From UBA7957 sp965222695 (GTDB taxonomy: Bacteria > Pseudomonadota > Gammaproteobacteria > Granulosicoccales > Granulosicoccaceae), in NCBI GenBank assembly GCA_965222695.1, contig OZ244967.1:434001-498000 (forward strand): DNA of 64,000 bases. The letters are read 5' to 3'. The position numbers were made by a program, and so were the translations under genes. Below, in pieces: positions 25,766 to 34,573 of the stretch. The notes under the pieces were generated by a model that saw only the letters and a list, made by a program, of their open reading frames with translations, made no database searches and was not told the DNA's origin. The first letter of the stretch is position 1. Each line of letters begins with the position of its first letter.

Positions 25766-28576
25766 TCAGTCACTGAAAACGATTCGCGGATTTTGATTAT
25801 CCAATCCGCGATAGGATTTGATCCAGAATCCCTGCCAGGGTTGCAATATATCACCTGCACCGATTTGAGCTTTTCTGCCTTGTTCATAGATCCATCCAGT
25901 GTCGCTGATCAAGCCCGCCTTGCGTGCTTCGGCCAAACTGCAGCCACCCTGGCGCGAGGAGCATGTGCCATCATCGGTCAGTAAATGCACATTGTTCCAC
26001 TCAATCGGATATGGGAAAGGGTTTCCAATCAGATGAAAGCCATCTTCCCCGGCAGGAATCTGCAAAGGCTTTTCAACACAGGATTTGTCTACAGGGCAGG
26101 GAGCGGGCTGATCGGCCGCGGCTGCATAGCTGCCTTCGGGTATGTCCACCGTGACCGTGGTGCCGGTATTTTGCAGAATCCAATAGGCTGCTCCCCGCTC
26201 AAGTTGATCATTCAGTTCAAGCAGCCGGTATTTTTTTAACTCGCTGTCGAATTTGTAGACGTACCACAGTCGCTTGTATTCAGCAATAATGTCATCGGAA
26301 AATACGGCTTTTATACTAGCCTGGCCGGCAGGCATACGGGGCAGGGAGATAATATGCCAAGTATTGTTGGGAATTGCGTGTTCGATCGCATTACTGATCT
26401 TGCTGATAAATGCCGCTCCGGTCATACCGGTTTTTGCCTGCAACCGGTTGCTCACTGTGAAGTCGTCGGAGAAACTCAATCCTGTAATAAAGGTGTTTCC
26501 CGCTTGGTCCACTGCGATCTTGGCAAAGGATTCATCGCTGTTTCCGCCCATAAAGCTTGAATAAAGCAGTTTTTTACCGTCAGCCCGGATTTTACTGACA
26601 AACAGATCCGATCCTCCGCGCAGAGTCGCGGAAATGCCTTCTCTTATCGGAAAATCTTCGGAAAGCGTATGCCCGGTGACAATCATATTGTCCTTGGCAT
26701 CTAAATCCAGCCCGTTCAGATAATCTCCTTTAGAACCCCCTAAATAGCTTGAATAGAGCAGTGATTTGCCATCATTGCTGAATTTGCTGATGAAGCCATC
26801 CCAGTTTGGATAATGTCCCGGGTTTTTTGAATACAGCGGTGATATCAGCGGCAGATCAACCGAAGTAGTCATGCCTGCAATTGTGGGGTTACCGTTTGAG
26901 TCTAAGTCAATCGCCTTGGCCGTATCGGCAAGATTTCCGCCGAACAATGTGCTGAACATAATTTTGCCGCTACTTCCGGTCAGTTTGCAGAGAAACGCGT
27001 CGCCGACTCCCTTCCGTTTTAGATACAAGGCCGATCTCAGCGGAAAGTTTTCTGAATCCGTTGTACCCGTGGCGAAGAGCTGACCGTCATGAGTAACTGC
27101 GATCGCTTCGACGGAATCGTAACTGGAACCGCCCAGCCTGCGGCGGTAGATTCGATTTGTGCCGTCGGTGCTGAATTTCGCGACAAAGCCGTCGGTTTCT
27201 ACCTGATGGGTGAATATACCGGCACTGGTTTCGTTGTATACCGGCAAACTGCTGCGGCCGCCTATATAGATATGGCCTTTTCCGTCCAGGGCCAGGCTGG
27301 TGATCATTTCCGAGCCTTCGCTACCGAAGTAGCTGGAAAATAAAAGATCGGTCCCTGAGGGATTGATTTTGCTGAGGAAACCTTCCGATAAGCCTTCAAA
27401 TAGGGAGTCGCTGGCATTGATGAGCGGGAAATCCTCTGAATTGGTCCAGCCTGCAATGTAGGTATTGCCGCCTCTGTCAACTGCAATTCCGCGCCCATCC
27501 TCGTCACCGGATCCGGAAATGACGGCTTTCCATAAAAGTGTGGAACCGTCAGGGGCAAATTTGCTCACGATGACGTTGGACTGACAGTCGTAGTTACAGC
27601 TTGCAATGGTGGAGCCGATGTCCGTGACTCCCGGGCTGAAACTGCGCGATATCATATATACGTTACCGCTATCATCAAGCGCAATATCCCCGCCGCTGTC
27701 GAAAAGGTCACCGCCCATCAGAGATGAATAACTCAGAATGGGGTCAATCACCAATTCAAAGCCGGGATTCCAGCGGGAGAGTCTGAAACCAAGCTGTGGT
27801 GTGGACTCGTTGTCTTCAGCCTCAGGCAGAAAATATTCGGCATCGACTTGTATTTTTTTGCCTTGGATGATCTGATAGGCGTAAGGTTTTTTCTGTACGA
27901 TCACATTCTCGCCGAACTGCAGTAGTGCATTGCCGGTGGTTGGATCGATTGTGATTTTATCTATTCCCTTGAAGGCCACACGGATGGGGTCGGGACTGTA
28001 ACCGGGTTTGACTATAAAATCGTATTCCAGTTCGAGATTATGCCCATAGTACTCAAGATCTACACCCGGATAAATGTCGCTGTATCTGACGGCCTTATAG
28101 TGTTTTGCTCCTCGGATCCATTTCGAACGATCCTCCGAGGTGAAATAACTGCTGGTTCCCGGATACTGTAGTAGACCTTTTATTTCAGCGGCCGGATTCG
28201 TATTGAGCGGTTGCAGTTGCAACTGTATCAGTTGCTGATAGTGGTTGTTTTTTGTATTCGGGTGACGGTAAAGCGTTAGAACCGCACTTGTCCGGGTGAG
28301 GGCCAGATTATAGCTTGGTGTACTTGAAGTATATAGAAATCGAGATTGATTCTGACCAATATTTTGCTCAAAATACAATGTATTACGATTAATATTTGAT
28401 TTTTTACTTGATAATGTAATTCTATTTGACTCAGTCTCGAATTCCTTCTTGAACGGGCTGATATTGGATACCGCAAGATGCGGGATTAGATACAGTATTC
28501 CGAAACTCAGCAGCTGAACTATCATCAGCTTACCTAGGTTTTTATTCAGTAATATTGATCCTGGAAATTCGGTCAT
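25766..28576 (-). CDS. secreted SBBP-repeat beta-propeller protein
   Basis: 936 residues. The N-terminus has one hydrophobic helix (residues ~17-36). Then comes a DUF7948-type domain (YPGVDLEYYGHNLELEYDFIVKPG). Residues ~280-720 hold a series of SBBP-type units built around LD..GN.Y.TG.T.S.DFP, each ending in YSS-LGG; I count about eight. The final ~220 residues (W-IISLP, GAAYWILQN, FHLIGNPFPYPIEW, WQGFWIKSY) form a separate domain often seen at the end of bacterial surface proteins. The function is not known; an extracellular or cell-surface location is likely. It converges with lipA only 6 bases away. Confidence 0.8.
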   Translation of the reverse strand: MTEFPGSILLNKNLGKLMIVQLLSFGILYLIPHLAVSNISPFKKEFETESNRITLSSKKSNINRNTLYFEQNIGQNQSRFLYTSSTPSYNLALTRTSAVLTLYRHPNTKNNHYQQLIQLQLQPLNTNPAAEIKGLLQYPGTSSYFTSEDRSKWIRGAKHYKAVRYSDIYPGVDLEYYGHNLELEYDFIVKPGYSPDPIRVAFKGIDKITIDPTTGNALLQFGENVIVQKKPYAYQIIQGKKIQVDAEYFLPEAEDNESTPQLGFRLSRWNPGFELVIDPILSYSSLMGGDLFDSGGDIALDDSGNVYMISRSFSPGVTDIGSTIASCNYDCQSNVIVSKFAPDGSTLLWKAVISGSGDEDGRGIAVDRGGNTYIAGWTNSEDFPLINASDSLFEGLSEGFLSKINPSGTDLLFSSYFGSEGSEMITSLALDGKGHIYIGGRSSLPVYNETSAGIFTHQVETDGFVAKFSTDGTNRIYRRRLGGSSYDSVEAIAVTHDGQLFATGTTDSENFPLRSALYLKRKGVGDAFLCKLTGSSGKIMFSTLFGGNLADTAKAIDLDSNGNPTIAGMTTSVDLPLISPLYSKNPGHYPNWDGFISKFSNDGKSLLYSSYLGGSKGDYLNGLDLDAKDNMIVTGHTLSEDFPIREGISATLRGGSDLFVSKIRADGKKLLYSSFMGGNSDESFAKIAVDQAGNTFITGLSFSDDFTVSNRLQAKTGMTGAAFISKISNAIEHAIPNNTWHIISLPRMPAGQASIKAVFSDDIIAEYKRLWYVYKFDSELKKYRLLELNDQLERGAAYWILQNTGTTVTVDIPEGSYAAAADQPAPCPVDKSCVEKPLQIPAGEDGFHLIGNPFPYPIEWNNVHLLTDDGTCSSRQGGCSLAEARKAGLISDTGWIYEQGRKAQIGAGDILQPWQGFWIKSYRGLDNQNPRIVFSD

Positions 28577-28628
28577 AAGCCCGGGCTCTAACTCGCATTC
28601 CTATTGACATGCAAAGAGTTAGCCGTCC

Positions 28629-28811
28629 TTATCTGTCCGATTCAGTACTGTCTATGCCCTCCAAACGTCGCTGCCGGCACAGATCCAGAACTTCACGCTT
28701 TTTGTCGTCCGCGTATGCGGTCCAATCGATGATTTCGTCGATGGTGCGTAAACAGCCTATACAAATACCGGCCTCCAGGGTGCAGACTCCGATGCAGGGT
28801 GACTTAATCAT
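28629..28811 (-). CDS. DUF1289 family small cysteine protein
   Basis: 60 residues. MIKSPCIGVCTLEAGICIGCLRT carries the four-cysteine pattern (C-x3-C-x6-C-x2-C) of DUF1289, followed by the conserved helix EIIDW and a basic C-terminal helix. The family may bind a metal or Fe-S centre, but no function is proven. It overlaps the upstream HMGL-like gene by eight bases, which suggests co-expression. Confidence 0.85.
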   Translation of the reverse strand: MIKSPCIGVCTLEAGICIGCLRTIDEIIDWTAYADDKKREVLDLCRQRRLEGIDSTESDR

Positions 28812-29628
28812 TTATGAATTGTTTAATTTCGTTAATGACGTGAGGATCCGTAAAATGTGTCTCAACAGCCAATAATTCTGTGTCTATATTTCTATGGGAC
28901 CGATCGCCATAGGGAGGGTATCCCAAACCTCCGATAGCACCGCAAAACCGGGTGATGCCTGTATTCTTAGCGGCAACAATGTTCTCAGCGGCGAGTCTTG
29001 CATCTCCTGTAAAATAAAAGCCGATCCTGTTTTTCGCGATTTGCGCGGATAAAACATGGATTAATTGTACGGTTTTGACCGGGTTTGCCTTTGCCTGTTC
29101 GTCAATCAGAAAAAATTCACTGCAGCCTGATCTGAGCAGTTTTGCTGCAAGACCGGCAACGGTCTGAGGCTGAATACTGCCTTCGTGTGGACACGAGTAT
29201 GCGCAACCTATATAGATTCGGACGCCAAAGGTGTGGGATCTTGCGAGTTCACAGATGGTTTCTATCTCCTTTAGTCGCTGATTAACACTGCAACTGAAAT
29301 AGTGTGAAGAATAGGACTCGGAAGTGCTTATATATAAGCTGATTTTCTGAAAAAGCGGTGGGTGAATCGCGTCGAGTTGTTCGACACTCGGAATAAATGC
29401 GCTTAGCACTGGTGTGTGTACAGTCACTGAAGTTGCGGCGCTTTTTTCCCTTAGTCTCAGCCGGATGAAGTCGTTGAGGGTATTCGGATTACCAAATTCG
29501 ATGCATTCAAGATTCAGCTTAAGTAGTCGCGTCAAATATGAATCCAAACCAATGCCGGCCTGCTCACACGAATTCGGTGATGTCCACAAAGACAGTTCAC
29601 TAATCCCGTAAGCTGTGGATCGGTTCAA
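28804..29628 (-). CDS. HMG-CoA lyase-like TIM-barrel protein, catalytic residues missing
   Basis: 274 residues. The overall pattern fits the DRE-TIM/HMG-CoA lyase superfamily: ECIEFGNPN, RIYIGCAYSCPHEG in the place of the lyase YVSCVLGCPYEG strand, GCSEFFLIDEQ, and GAIGGLGYPPYG near the C-terminal loop. The residues that do chemistry are gone, however. The N-terminal DGLQNE-type metal/base motif is not there, the paired His of HCHDTYG is replaced (YFTGDAR), and the mobile-loop Cys is absent. It is therefore probably not a lyase; a binding or regulatory role is inferred. It overlaps the DUF1289 gene. Confidence 0.65.
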   Translation of the reverse strand: MNRSTAYGISELSLWTSPNSCEQAGIGLDSYLTRLLKLNLECIEFGNPNTLNDFIRLRLREKSAATSVTVHTPVLSAFIPSVEQLDAIHPPLFQKISLYISTSESYSSHYFSCSVNQRLKEIETICELARSHTFGVRIYIGCAYSCPHEGSIQPQTVAGLAAKLLRSGCSEFFLIDEQAKANPVKTVQLIHVLSAQIAKNRIGFYFTGDARLAAENIVAAKNTGITRFCGAIGGLGYPPYGDRSHRNIDTELLAVETHFTDPHVINEIKQFIND

Positions 29629-29636
29629 TGATTTTC

Positions 29637-31115
29637 CTAGTCATCATTCACGACATTGACGGTCACTGTTGCACTACTGCGATCACCATCTGAATCTTCG
29701 ATAGTATACCCAAAAGACTCTTTGCCCCGGGTCTTACTTCTTGCACGGTAGAATACAGCGGTTTTGTCAGTATTAATCACAACCCGTGCTCCTCGGTCAG
29801 GCACTCCTGTATCGACGATTTGCAGATAGTCGCCATCGATATCGTAATCATTATCCAGTACGGATAGCAAGGTCCAGTCTCCCGCTTCCGCAGTATAGTC
29901 GTCGTCCACGGCAACCGGTGGTGAATTCTCGGCGCTGACGAATATCGAAGCCGTTGCGGAATCGGATTTACCTCCGGCATCACTGATGCTGTATTGCAGG
30001 CTCTCGATGCCGGTGTAGTCGGCCGGTGGAGTGTAGAGAATATAACCATCACCGGTAATTTTCGCGGTTCCGCCCTGATCGGGTGCGGCGGTGATCCCGG
30101 TAATGGTGAGTGGATAACCCTCCGGATCGTCATCGTTAGCGGTGAGATATAGCTTGTTATCCAGACTGTTTATACCGACCTGGAAGACATCGTCATTGGC
30201 CAGAGGTTCTTGGTTATAACCAAAATCGATCGTCAATGTGACGTTTACAGGTTCACTGAAGAACTCCCCTTCGACCGCCCGGTAAGTAAAGCTGTCCGTA
30301 TTGGAATCTGAGAGACCGCTATGCGTATATCTAAAACCACCCCGTTCATCAAAGTCGGCGGTAAAGTCATTGGAAGCGAATTGCGGGAGTGACAGAAGCT
30401 CAGCCCTGAGACAATCGGAATCAGTATTATTTCCCTCTAGGTCATTACCCAGCACACTCTCCGTTCCGCTACGAATGCTGCAATCATCCGCGTAGTCTAT
30501 AACCGGAATATCCAGAGTCGAGTTATAGGGAATCTGGTAATAATCCTCGACCGCCACGGGAATTTCATTACGTGTGTTTAAACAAAAAGTCACGTCGGTG
30601 GAAGCTTCACCGCCATCATTGTCGACAATTGTCCAGCGATAGGTCAATCCAACAGGCGCATCCAGTTCGGGTGCAATCAGAGTAAAAACTCCGGAGGATA
30701 AGCCAGCGTTCTGATCGTCGTTTGAATCAGCCGCACTGATAATGCTCAGACTACAGCTTTCGTCGATAAGCTGTGATTCACAGGCATCGGCAATGTGATT
30801 TGCCGCCGCCGCCATATCGATCAACGCTGAGCACAGTTCGATTTTGCCCTCATCGACAAGTTCATTGTAGTATTCAACAATTTCTCCATCGGTATCGGTG
30901 CTGCCGGAAAGATCAATGGATCTGGATTCGGATTCTGTCAAAGCGAATGCCCGATCTGTGGACAAAGATTCACCATCCACGACTATGTTGATCTGGGGAA
31001 TTTCATTACCCTGGCGCCCGGTGGAGTCAACCCAGTTGCAGGCGGTTGCGGTAAGGAACATCGGGCAAAGAAAAAGACTGGTTTTAGGCAAGAATAGGGG
31101 TAGAGAACGGCTCAC
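29637..31115 (-). CDS. lipoprotein with tandem Ig/cadherin-like repeats
   Basis: 492 residues from GTG at 31115 (AGGAAG upstream). A hydrophobic signal ends at ATAC (Cys ~26), a likely lipidation site. Residues ~195-300, ~300-395 and ~395-492 are three related units with N..P.A..D.Y, SVLGNDLEG / NDDDPEGYPL / LDNDYDIDGDYL and Y.P..-Y.G..S..Y turns, as in Ca-binding VCBS or cadherin-like surface repeats. Acidic DxDGD loops suggest calcium sites. An extracellular, outer-membrane-anchored adhesion or structural role is inferred. Confidence 0.7.
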   Translation of the reverse strand: MSRSLPLFLPKTSLFLCPMFLTATACNWVDSTGRQGNEIPQINIVVDGESLSTDRAFALTESESRSIDLSGSTDTDGEIVEYYNELVDEGKIELCSALIDMAAAANHIADACESQLIDESCSLSIISAADSNDDQNAGLSSGVFTLIAPELDAPVGLTYRWTIVDNDGGEASTDVTFCLNTRNEIPVAVEDYYQIPYNSTLDIPVIDYADDCSIRSGTESVLGNDLEGNNTDSDCLRAELLSLPQFASNDFTADFDERGGFRYTHSGLSDSNTDSFTYRAVEGEFFSEPVNVTLTIDFGYNQEPLANDDVFQVGINSLDNKLYLTANDDDPEGYPLTITGITAAPDQGGTAKITGDGYILYTPPADYTGIESLQYSISDAGGKSDSATASIFVSAENSPPVAVDDDYTAEAGDWTLLSVLDNDYDIDGDYLQIVDTGVPDRGARVVINTDKTAVFYRARSKTRGKESFGYTIEDSDGDRSSATVTVNVVNDD

Positions 31116-31617
31116 ACTTGAAGCTTCCTGTTCATCCGGACAAACAAGTTATCGACTGCGTTGGGATCATACTTAAGGGCCGGAAGAGATCTTAAGACAA
31201 GCATTTGGAGCCTGTCTCAAAGAAAATTTCTTGTAATACATCCAAGTTACACTTGCATACGAAATGATTCCTATTTTCTGTTTAATGGAAGCAACAACAG
31301 GGAACCTACAATTAAATCAATACTTAACACGGGCTTATGACGCCAGCGTCAATAAATTGATGGCGTTGTTACATAATTGTTGACACGGGAGTGCACAAGA
31401 CCGATTAAGCTGCCTGGAATTTTGGCCGATATAAGCCTCAGTCCTGAACAACGGAGTGTGAGCCTTGGGTATATCTTCTGAAATTGAGGCTCAATGAAAT
31501 GGAATTTAATTCAAATTTGCATTTCTGAAACAATTGGCACGTCTGCTGCAATGTGAACACCGAGTCGATTAAAAAAATATGGCACGACAACTGCTAAAAC
31601 AGACAAACAGATTAGAC
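31116..31617. other. gene-free region upstream of the structured repeats
   Basis: About 500 bases without a protein gene. A TTGACA hexamer at 31380-31385 could be a -35 element for transcription towards the hairpin array, but its -10 partner is poor. TGACGCCAGCGTCA near 31340-31353 is a self-complementary site resembling the tail of the tandem repeats downstream. GAGCCTGT at 31209-31216 resembles the terminal sequence of the MITE at 58364, without a partner in view. Confidence 0.4.
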
Positions 31618-31781
31618 ATCAAGAGAGTAACGAGTCACTAATCGTGACACACATGAGAATACCGGTGAATTTAGGAAAAATTCGCCGCTCGATGAAAGGA
31701 TTTCATCGTTAAGATGGGCAGGATAGTCCATCCGCGATACCGGGTGATTCAACGGAACGAAACTGCCGGTATCACTGAATT

Positions 31782-32076
31782 TGAATCGGCCCAGGGATGG
31801 GCTGTAGGAAACGGTCTTAAACAAGACCGAATCCAATGAGACTACTGATGTGTAAAGGTAGAGCTCATGGTACCGGGGAAAGCCAGGGACACGCTCGCCA
31901 CGGTACCACAAACATCTGGCAGGCGGTTAAGTAAACGGCTTGCAGCAAGACCCAAACGGGCGGATACAGGAAGTCATCGGCCCGGTCCGGCTCCGGTAAG
32001 GAACCGGACAAAGGGGCCGCTGGTCTGTGGCGGCTTCGACACTGGATCGACTCAGGGATGAGACGCCAGTGTCAAC
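31782..32076 (+). repeat. tandem structured repeat, copy 1
   Basis: 295 bases, running from TGAATCGGCCCAGGGATGGG to CCAGTGTCAAC. It matches copy 2 at a 302-base period with only scattered substitutions. The terminal stem is ACACTGG/CCAGTGT. Confidence 0.9.
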
Positions 32077-32083
32077 GAATAAC

Positions 32084-32378
32084 TGAATCGGCCCAGGGAT
32101 GGGCTGTGGGAAACGGTCTTAAACAAGACCGAATCCAATGAGACTACTGATGTGTAAAGGTAGAGCTCATGGTACCGGGGAAAGCCAGGGACACGCTCGC
32201 CACGGTACCACAAACATCTGGCAGGCGGTTTAATAAACAGCTTGCAGCAAGACCCAAACGGGCGGATACAGGAAGTCATCGGCCCGGTCCGGCTCCGGTA
32301 AGGAACCGGACAAAGGGGCCGCTGGTCTGTGGCGGCTTCGACACTGAGCCGACTCAAGGATGAGTCATCAGTGTCAAC
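32084..32378 (+). repeat. tandem structured repeat, copy 2
   Basis: 295 bases. It is separated from copy 1 by seven bases. Differences cluster at GGTTAAGTAAACGG versus GGTTTAATAAACAG and in the terminal stem, which is ACACTGA/TCAGTGT here. The G-C pair of copy 1 is replaced by A-T on both sides, keeping the stem. Confidence 0.9.
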
Positions 32379-32390
32379 AGTATCTTCGAC

Positions 32391-32421
32391 ATAAAAAAGC
32401 CTGGATTTCTCCAGGCTTTTT
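32391..32421. terminator. bidirectional intrinsic terminator
   Basis: AAAAAAGCCTGGA, a TTTC loop, and TCCAGGCTTTTTT form a perfect stem with T-runs in both directions. It can end the soxXYZA transcript on the minus strand (soxA stops 50 bases away) and any plus-strand transcript of the hairpin array. Confidence 0.9.
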
Positions 32422-32470
32422 TGTTTTTAAGCCAGGGCGTGTAATCACATCCCGTAGCACCGGACGAATA

Positions 32471-33307
32471 TTATTTTCTGGCTCCAGGCCCGTTAACTTC
32501 AAGCCCGTTGCTCATATAGGTATGAAAATACTCCAAGGCTGCATATTCATCGCCCTGGGCTTTGAACGGCTTGGCCCGGACCTGTTCATTACAACCTGCG
32601 TACCTTCGGTGCAACGTTCCAAGTCCTCCCCATTTTGAGCGGTAAACCGGAAAATGTGTCGGTTGGCCGAGGGCGGGGCTTAGCATTTCAACCCGGACGC
32701 TATTGCCGGCGTAATGCAAATGGCAGTCCGCACAGGCCATGTTGAGCTGGCCACGCTTGGTGTAGAAATGTTTCTTGCCGCGTTCGAATTCCGCCAGGGC
32801 ACGTGGATCATCCGGAACTTTGATATCGATAATATTTCCGCGCGATGTATAGGCCATATAAGCGGAAATGTCGGCAATTTTACCCCTTTTCGCCTTTAAC
32901 GGCTTCTCGCCGTTAGCGACGCGGCAATTATTAATGGCGATTTCCAAAGTAATCACCTTTCCGCTTTCCCCATCGAAATAGGGATAGTTCTGTCTAATCC
33001 CCATACCACCGTTTTCGAAGCAATCCGCATAGGTTTTGCCGTTTGCAAAAGGTGTGTTAAAAAGCGCCTCACCTTGTTCGATATTAAGTTCGTACGGGGG
33101 GAACTCTTCTATGGCTTCCCACTGCTCCCTGGATGCGGGATCGATCGAATAAACGCCGTTTATATAATCTTCAAACGGTGTTTTGGGAAAACGCTTTTCA
33201 TAATATGCCCTGAAATTTTTCAAATCTTCTTCCGGCGATGCTTGAGTAGTGAAGGGCAGGGACACTAACAGACAGGCAGCGGAAGTGGCCAATAAGACCT
33301 TTTTCAT
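32471..33307 (-). CDS. soxA: sulfur-oxidation c-type cytochrome SoxA (single-haem type)
   Basis: 278 residues from ATG 33307, which has a strong AGGAGGAA before it; an upstream frame extension is not needed. The signal peptide ends TTQAS. SoxAX is the L-cysteine S-thiosulfotransferase that links thiosulfate to the SoxYZ carrier. One CxxCH haem motif (CADCH, residue ~202) is present. The N-terminal domain haem motif is replaced by two isolated cysteines (YADCFENGG, NNCRVANG), the disulfide type of single-haem SoxA. The active-site Cys of RRYAGCNEQVRA, which becomes a persulfide and ligates haem, is intact. Confidence 0.95.
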   Translation of the reverse strand: MKKVLLATSAACLLVSLPFTTQASPEEDLKNFRAYYEKRFPKTPFEDYINGVYSIDPASREQWEAIEEFPPYELNIEQGEALFNTPFANGKTYADCFENGGMGIRQNYPYFDGESGKVITLEIAINNCRVANGEKPLKAKRGKIADISAYMAYTSRGNIIDIKVPDDPRALAEFERGKKHFYTKRGQLNMACADCHLHYAGNSVRVEMLSPALGQPTHFPVYRSKWGGLGTLHRRYAGCNEQVRAKPFKAQGDEYAALEYFHTYMSNGLEVNGPGARK

Positions 33308-33359
33308 ATGATTCCTCCTCAATAGACCGGTTACCAAAAAGTTGGCCGGCGGGGTTTAG

Positions 33360-33671
33360 TCATTTTATTTTAGCTTCTATACCGTCCGTCTTGCCGTTGA
33401 TATCAACCCAGCTGATGTTGACGGCTTCGCCGGATTTTCCACCTTTAAATTTAAATGACAAGTATGGATTCTTCGAGATTGCGCCACTCCAGTGTGCGGT
33501 CATTACAACATTCCCGTTGTACTCGCCTTTGACTTCAGTAATGTAATTCGGAGGAATCGGTTCCCCGGTTTTTTTATTTTTTTGACCTTCTTGCTGCATC
33601 GGGTGGCTCATCAATGCCTTAACCGTAACCACGTCACCAGCTGCTTTTGCTCGTACTTTAATTGATGCCAT
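33360..33671 (-). CDS. soxZ: SoxZ, thiosulfate-oxidation carrier subunit
   Basis: 103 residues, no signal peptide of its own, Ig-like fold. It pairs with SoxY and is exported with it. The ALMSHPMQQEGQKNKKTGEPIP region is the family signature, as is SKNPYLSFKFKGGKSG. It lies 26 bases after soxY and 52 before soxA. Confidence 0.95.
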   Translation of the reverse strand: MASIKVRAKAAGDVVTVKALMSHPMQQEGQKNKKTGEPIPPNYITEVKGEYNGNVVMTAHWSGAISKNPYLSFKFKGGKSGEAVNISWVDINGKTDGIEAKIK

Positions 33672-33697
33672 TGTTTTACTCCGTCAATCTGTTTCGT

Positions 33698-34165
33698 TTA
33701 ACCGCCGCAGCCGCCGATGGTGACTTTGACTTCTTTCTTGGCCGACATCAATTTACCGTCGGCTTTGACAACAGCGATAACATCGCCGGTCTTACCCATT
33801 TTTATCCTTGTGGATACGAAAGGCTCCGCACCGTTACTCAGCTCGTAGGCCGAGGTCAGGGGGTTCGGATTATTCGCAGCATAAAGATGGATGGATTCAA
33901 CATTGCTCAGGGTCGTCGATACAGTTATTGGTACTACTGCTCCGTTTTCTGCAATATCCGGTGCTTTAATGTTGATATCTCCAGACTCGCTTGGAGCGGC
34001 TCCCACAGATGCATTAAGCGCATCGTCCAGGGTCTTTTGCTTAAAGGCGTCTCGCGAAATTTCAGCCAGTACAGCTTGCGGCGCCAGGAGACCGGCGGAA
34101 GCCGCGACAGCTACAGTGCCTGTGGCCACTGAGCTTTTCAGAAGTAATCTGCGTTGCTTGATCAT
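33698..34165 (-). CDS. soxY: SoxY, thiosulfate-oxidation sulfur-carrier subunit
   Basis: 155 residues. The N-terminus has a twin-arginine signal (KQRRLLLKSS, then a hydrophobic stretch to VLAE). The C-terminus ends in GGCGG, the swinging arm whose Cys carries thiosulfate and oxidation intermediates as covalent adducts. With SoxZ it forms the substrate carrier of periplasmic thiosulfate oxidation. Confidence 0.96.
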   Translation of the reverse strand: MIKQRRLLLKSSVATGTVAVAASAGLLAPQAVLAEISRDAFKQKTLDDALNASVGAAPSESGDINIKAPDIAENGAVVPITVSTTLSNVESIHLYAANNPNPLTSAYELSNGAEPFVSTRIKMGKTGDVIAVVKADGKLMSAKKEVKVTIGGCGG

Positions 34166-34198
34166 GGTTGCTCCATCAGAATTCGGTTTATCTGAAAA

Positions 34199-34573
34199 TT
34201 ATAACGAATGTATATACGTAACGACTTTATCAAGTTCGTCCGCGGTCAGAATTTCATGCGCACCAAATGGCGGCATGATTGTGTTGGGATTGGCGATTCT
34301 CGGGTCACCAATTTGTGCTTTGAGTTTTTCCCGGTCGGGAAACCGGGTTTTCATTGCTAACAATGGAGGGCCTATATTGCCGGGCATCTCTCCGCCATCC
34401 ATAGCGTGGCATCCCAGACAATTGCCTTTTTTCCTATCCAAGGCAATCTCTTTGCCTTTTGAAATATCAGCAGCTTCATCGGCGCTGGCGACACCTGTCG
34501 CCGTCAGCGCAACGGCGCCAAATAATACAGCGCTGGATGCTGCTGTCAGTATTACCCGAACAGTATTCCGCAT
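34199..34573 (-). CDS. soxX: SoxX, monohaem cytochrome c of SoxAX
   Basis: 124 residues with a signal peptide (ends GVASA). It has one haem motif CLGCH (residues ~52-56) and a distal Met in TIMPPFG. SoxX accepts electrons from the SoxA reaction. It is the first gene of soxXYZA. The strong GAGGAGG ribosome site and an upstream TATAAT box mark the operon start. soxB and soxCD are not in the window. In other sulfur oxidisers, lack of soxCD goes with sulfur-globule storage; whether it is lacking here genome-wide is not known. Confidence 0.95.
   Translation of the reverse strand: MRNTVRVILTAASSAVLFGAVALTATGVASADEAADISKGKEIALDRKKGNCLGCHAMDGGEMPGNIGPPLLAMKTRFPDREKLKAQIGDPRIANPNTIMPPFGAHEILTADELDKVVTYIHSL

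Larger units (their letters stand above)
31618..32421 (+). ncRNA. candidate large structured RNA containing two tandem 295-nt units
   Basis: No credible protein is encoded, but the stretch is a chain of stable hairpins on the plus strand. Examples are 31664-31672/31678-31686 (9 bp), 31690-31697/31701-31708 (8 bp, 3-nt loop), 31737-31743/31766-31772 (7 bp), 31812-31818/31823-31829 (7 bp, AAAC loop), TGGTACCG/CGGTACCA (31868-31905), and a long GC-rich stem at 31978-32018. The last stem of the unit differs between the two copies by a paired G-C to A-T change, so the structure is kept. The array ends in an intrinsic terminator. I do not recognise the family; a degraded group II intron is an alternative. 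Confidence 0.45.

Noticed and set aside
31612..32363. Paired short open frames on both strands within the tandem repeats
   Set aside because: They repeat only because the DNA repeats. Hairpins and the compensatory change point to RNA, and the deduced peptides have no domain features.
31618..32378. CRISPR array or hammerhead ribozyme
   Set aside because: Only two long units with no short repeat-spacer pattern. The ACTGATGTG segment lacks the CTGATGA and GAAA core of a hammerhead.
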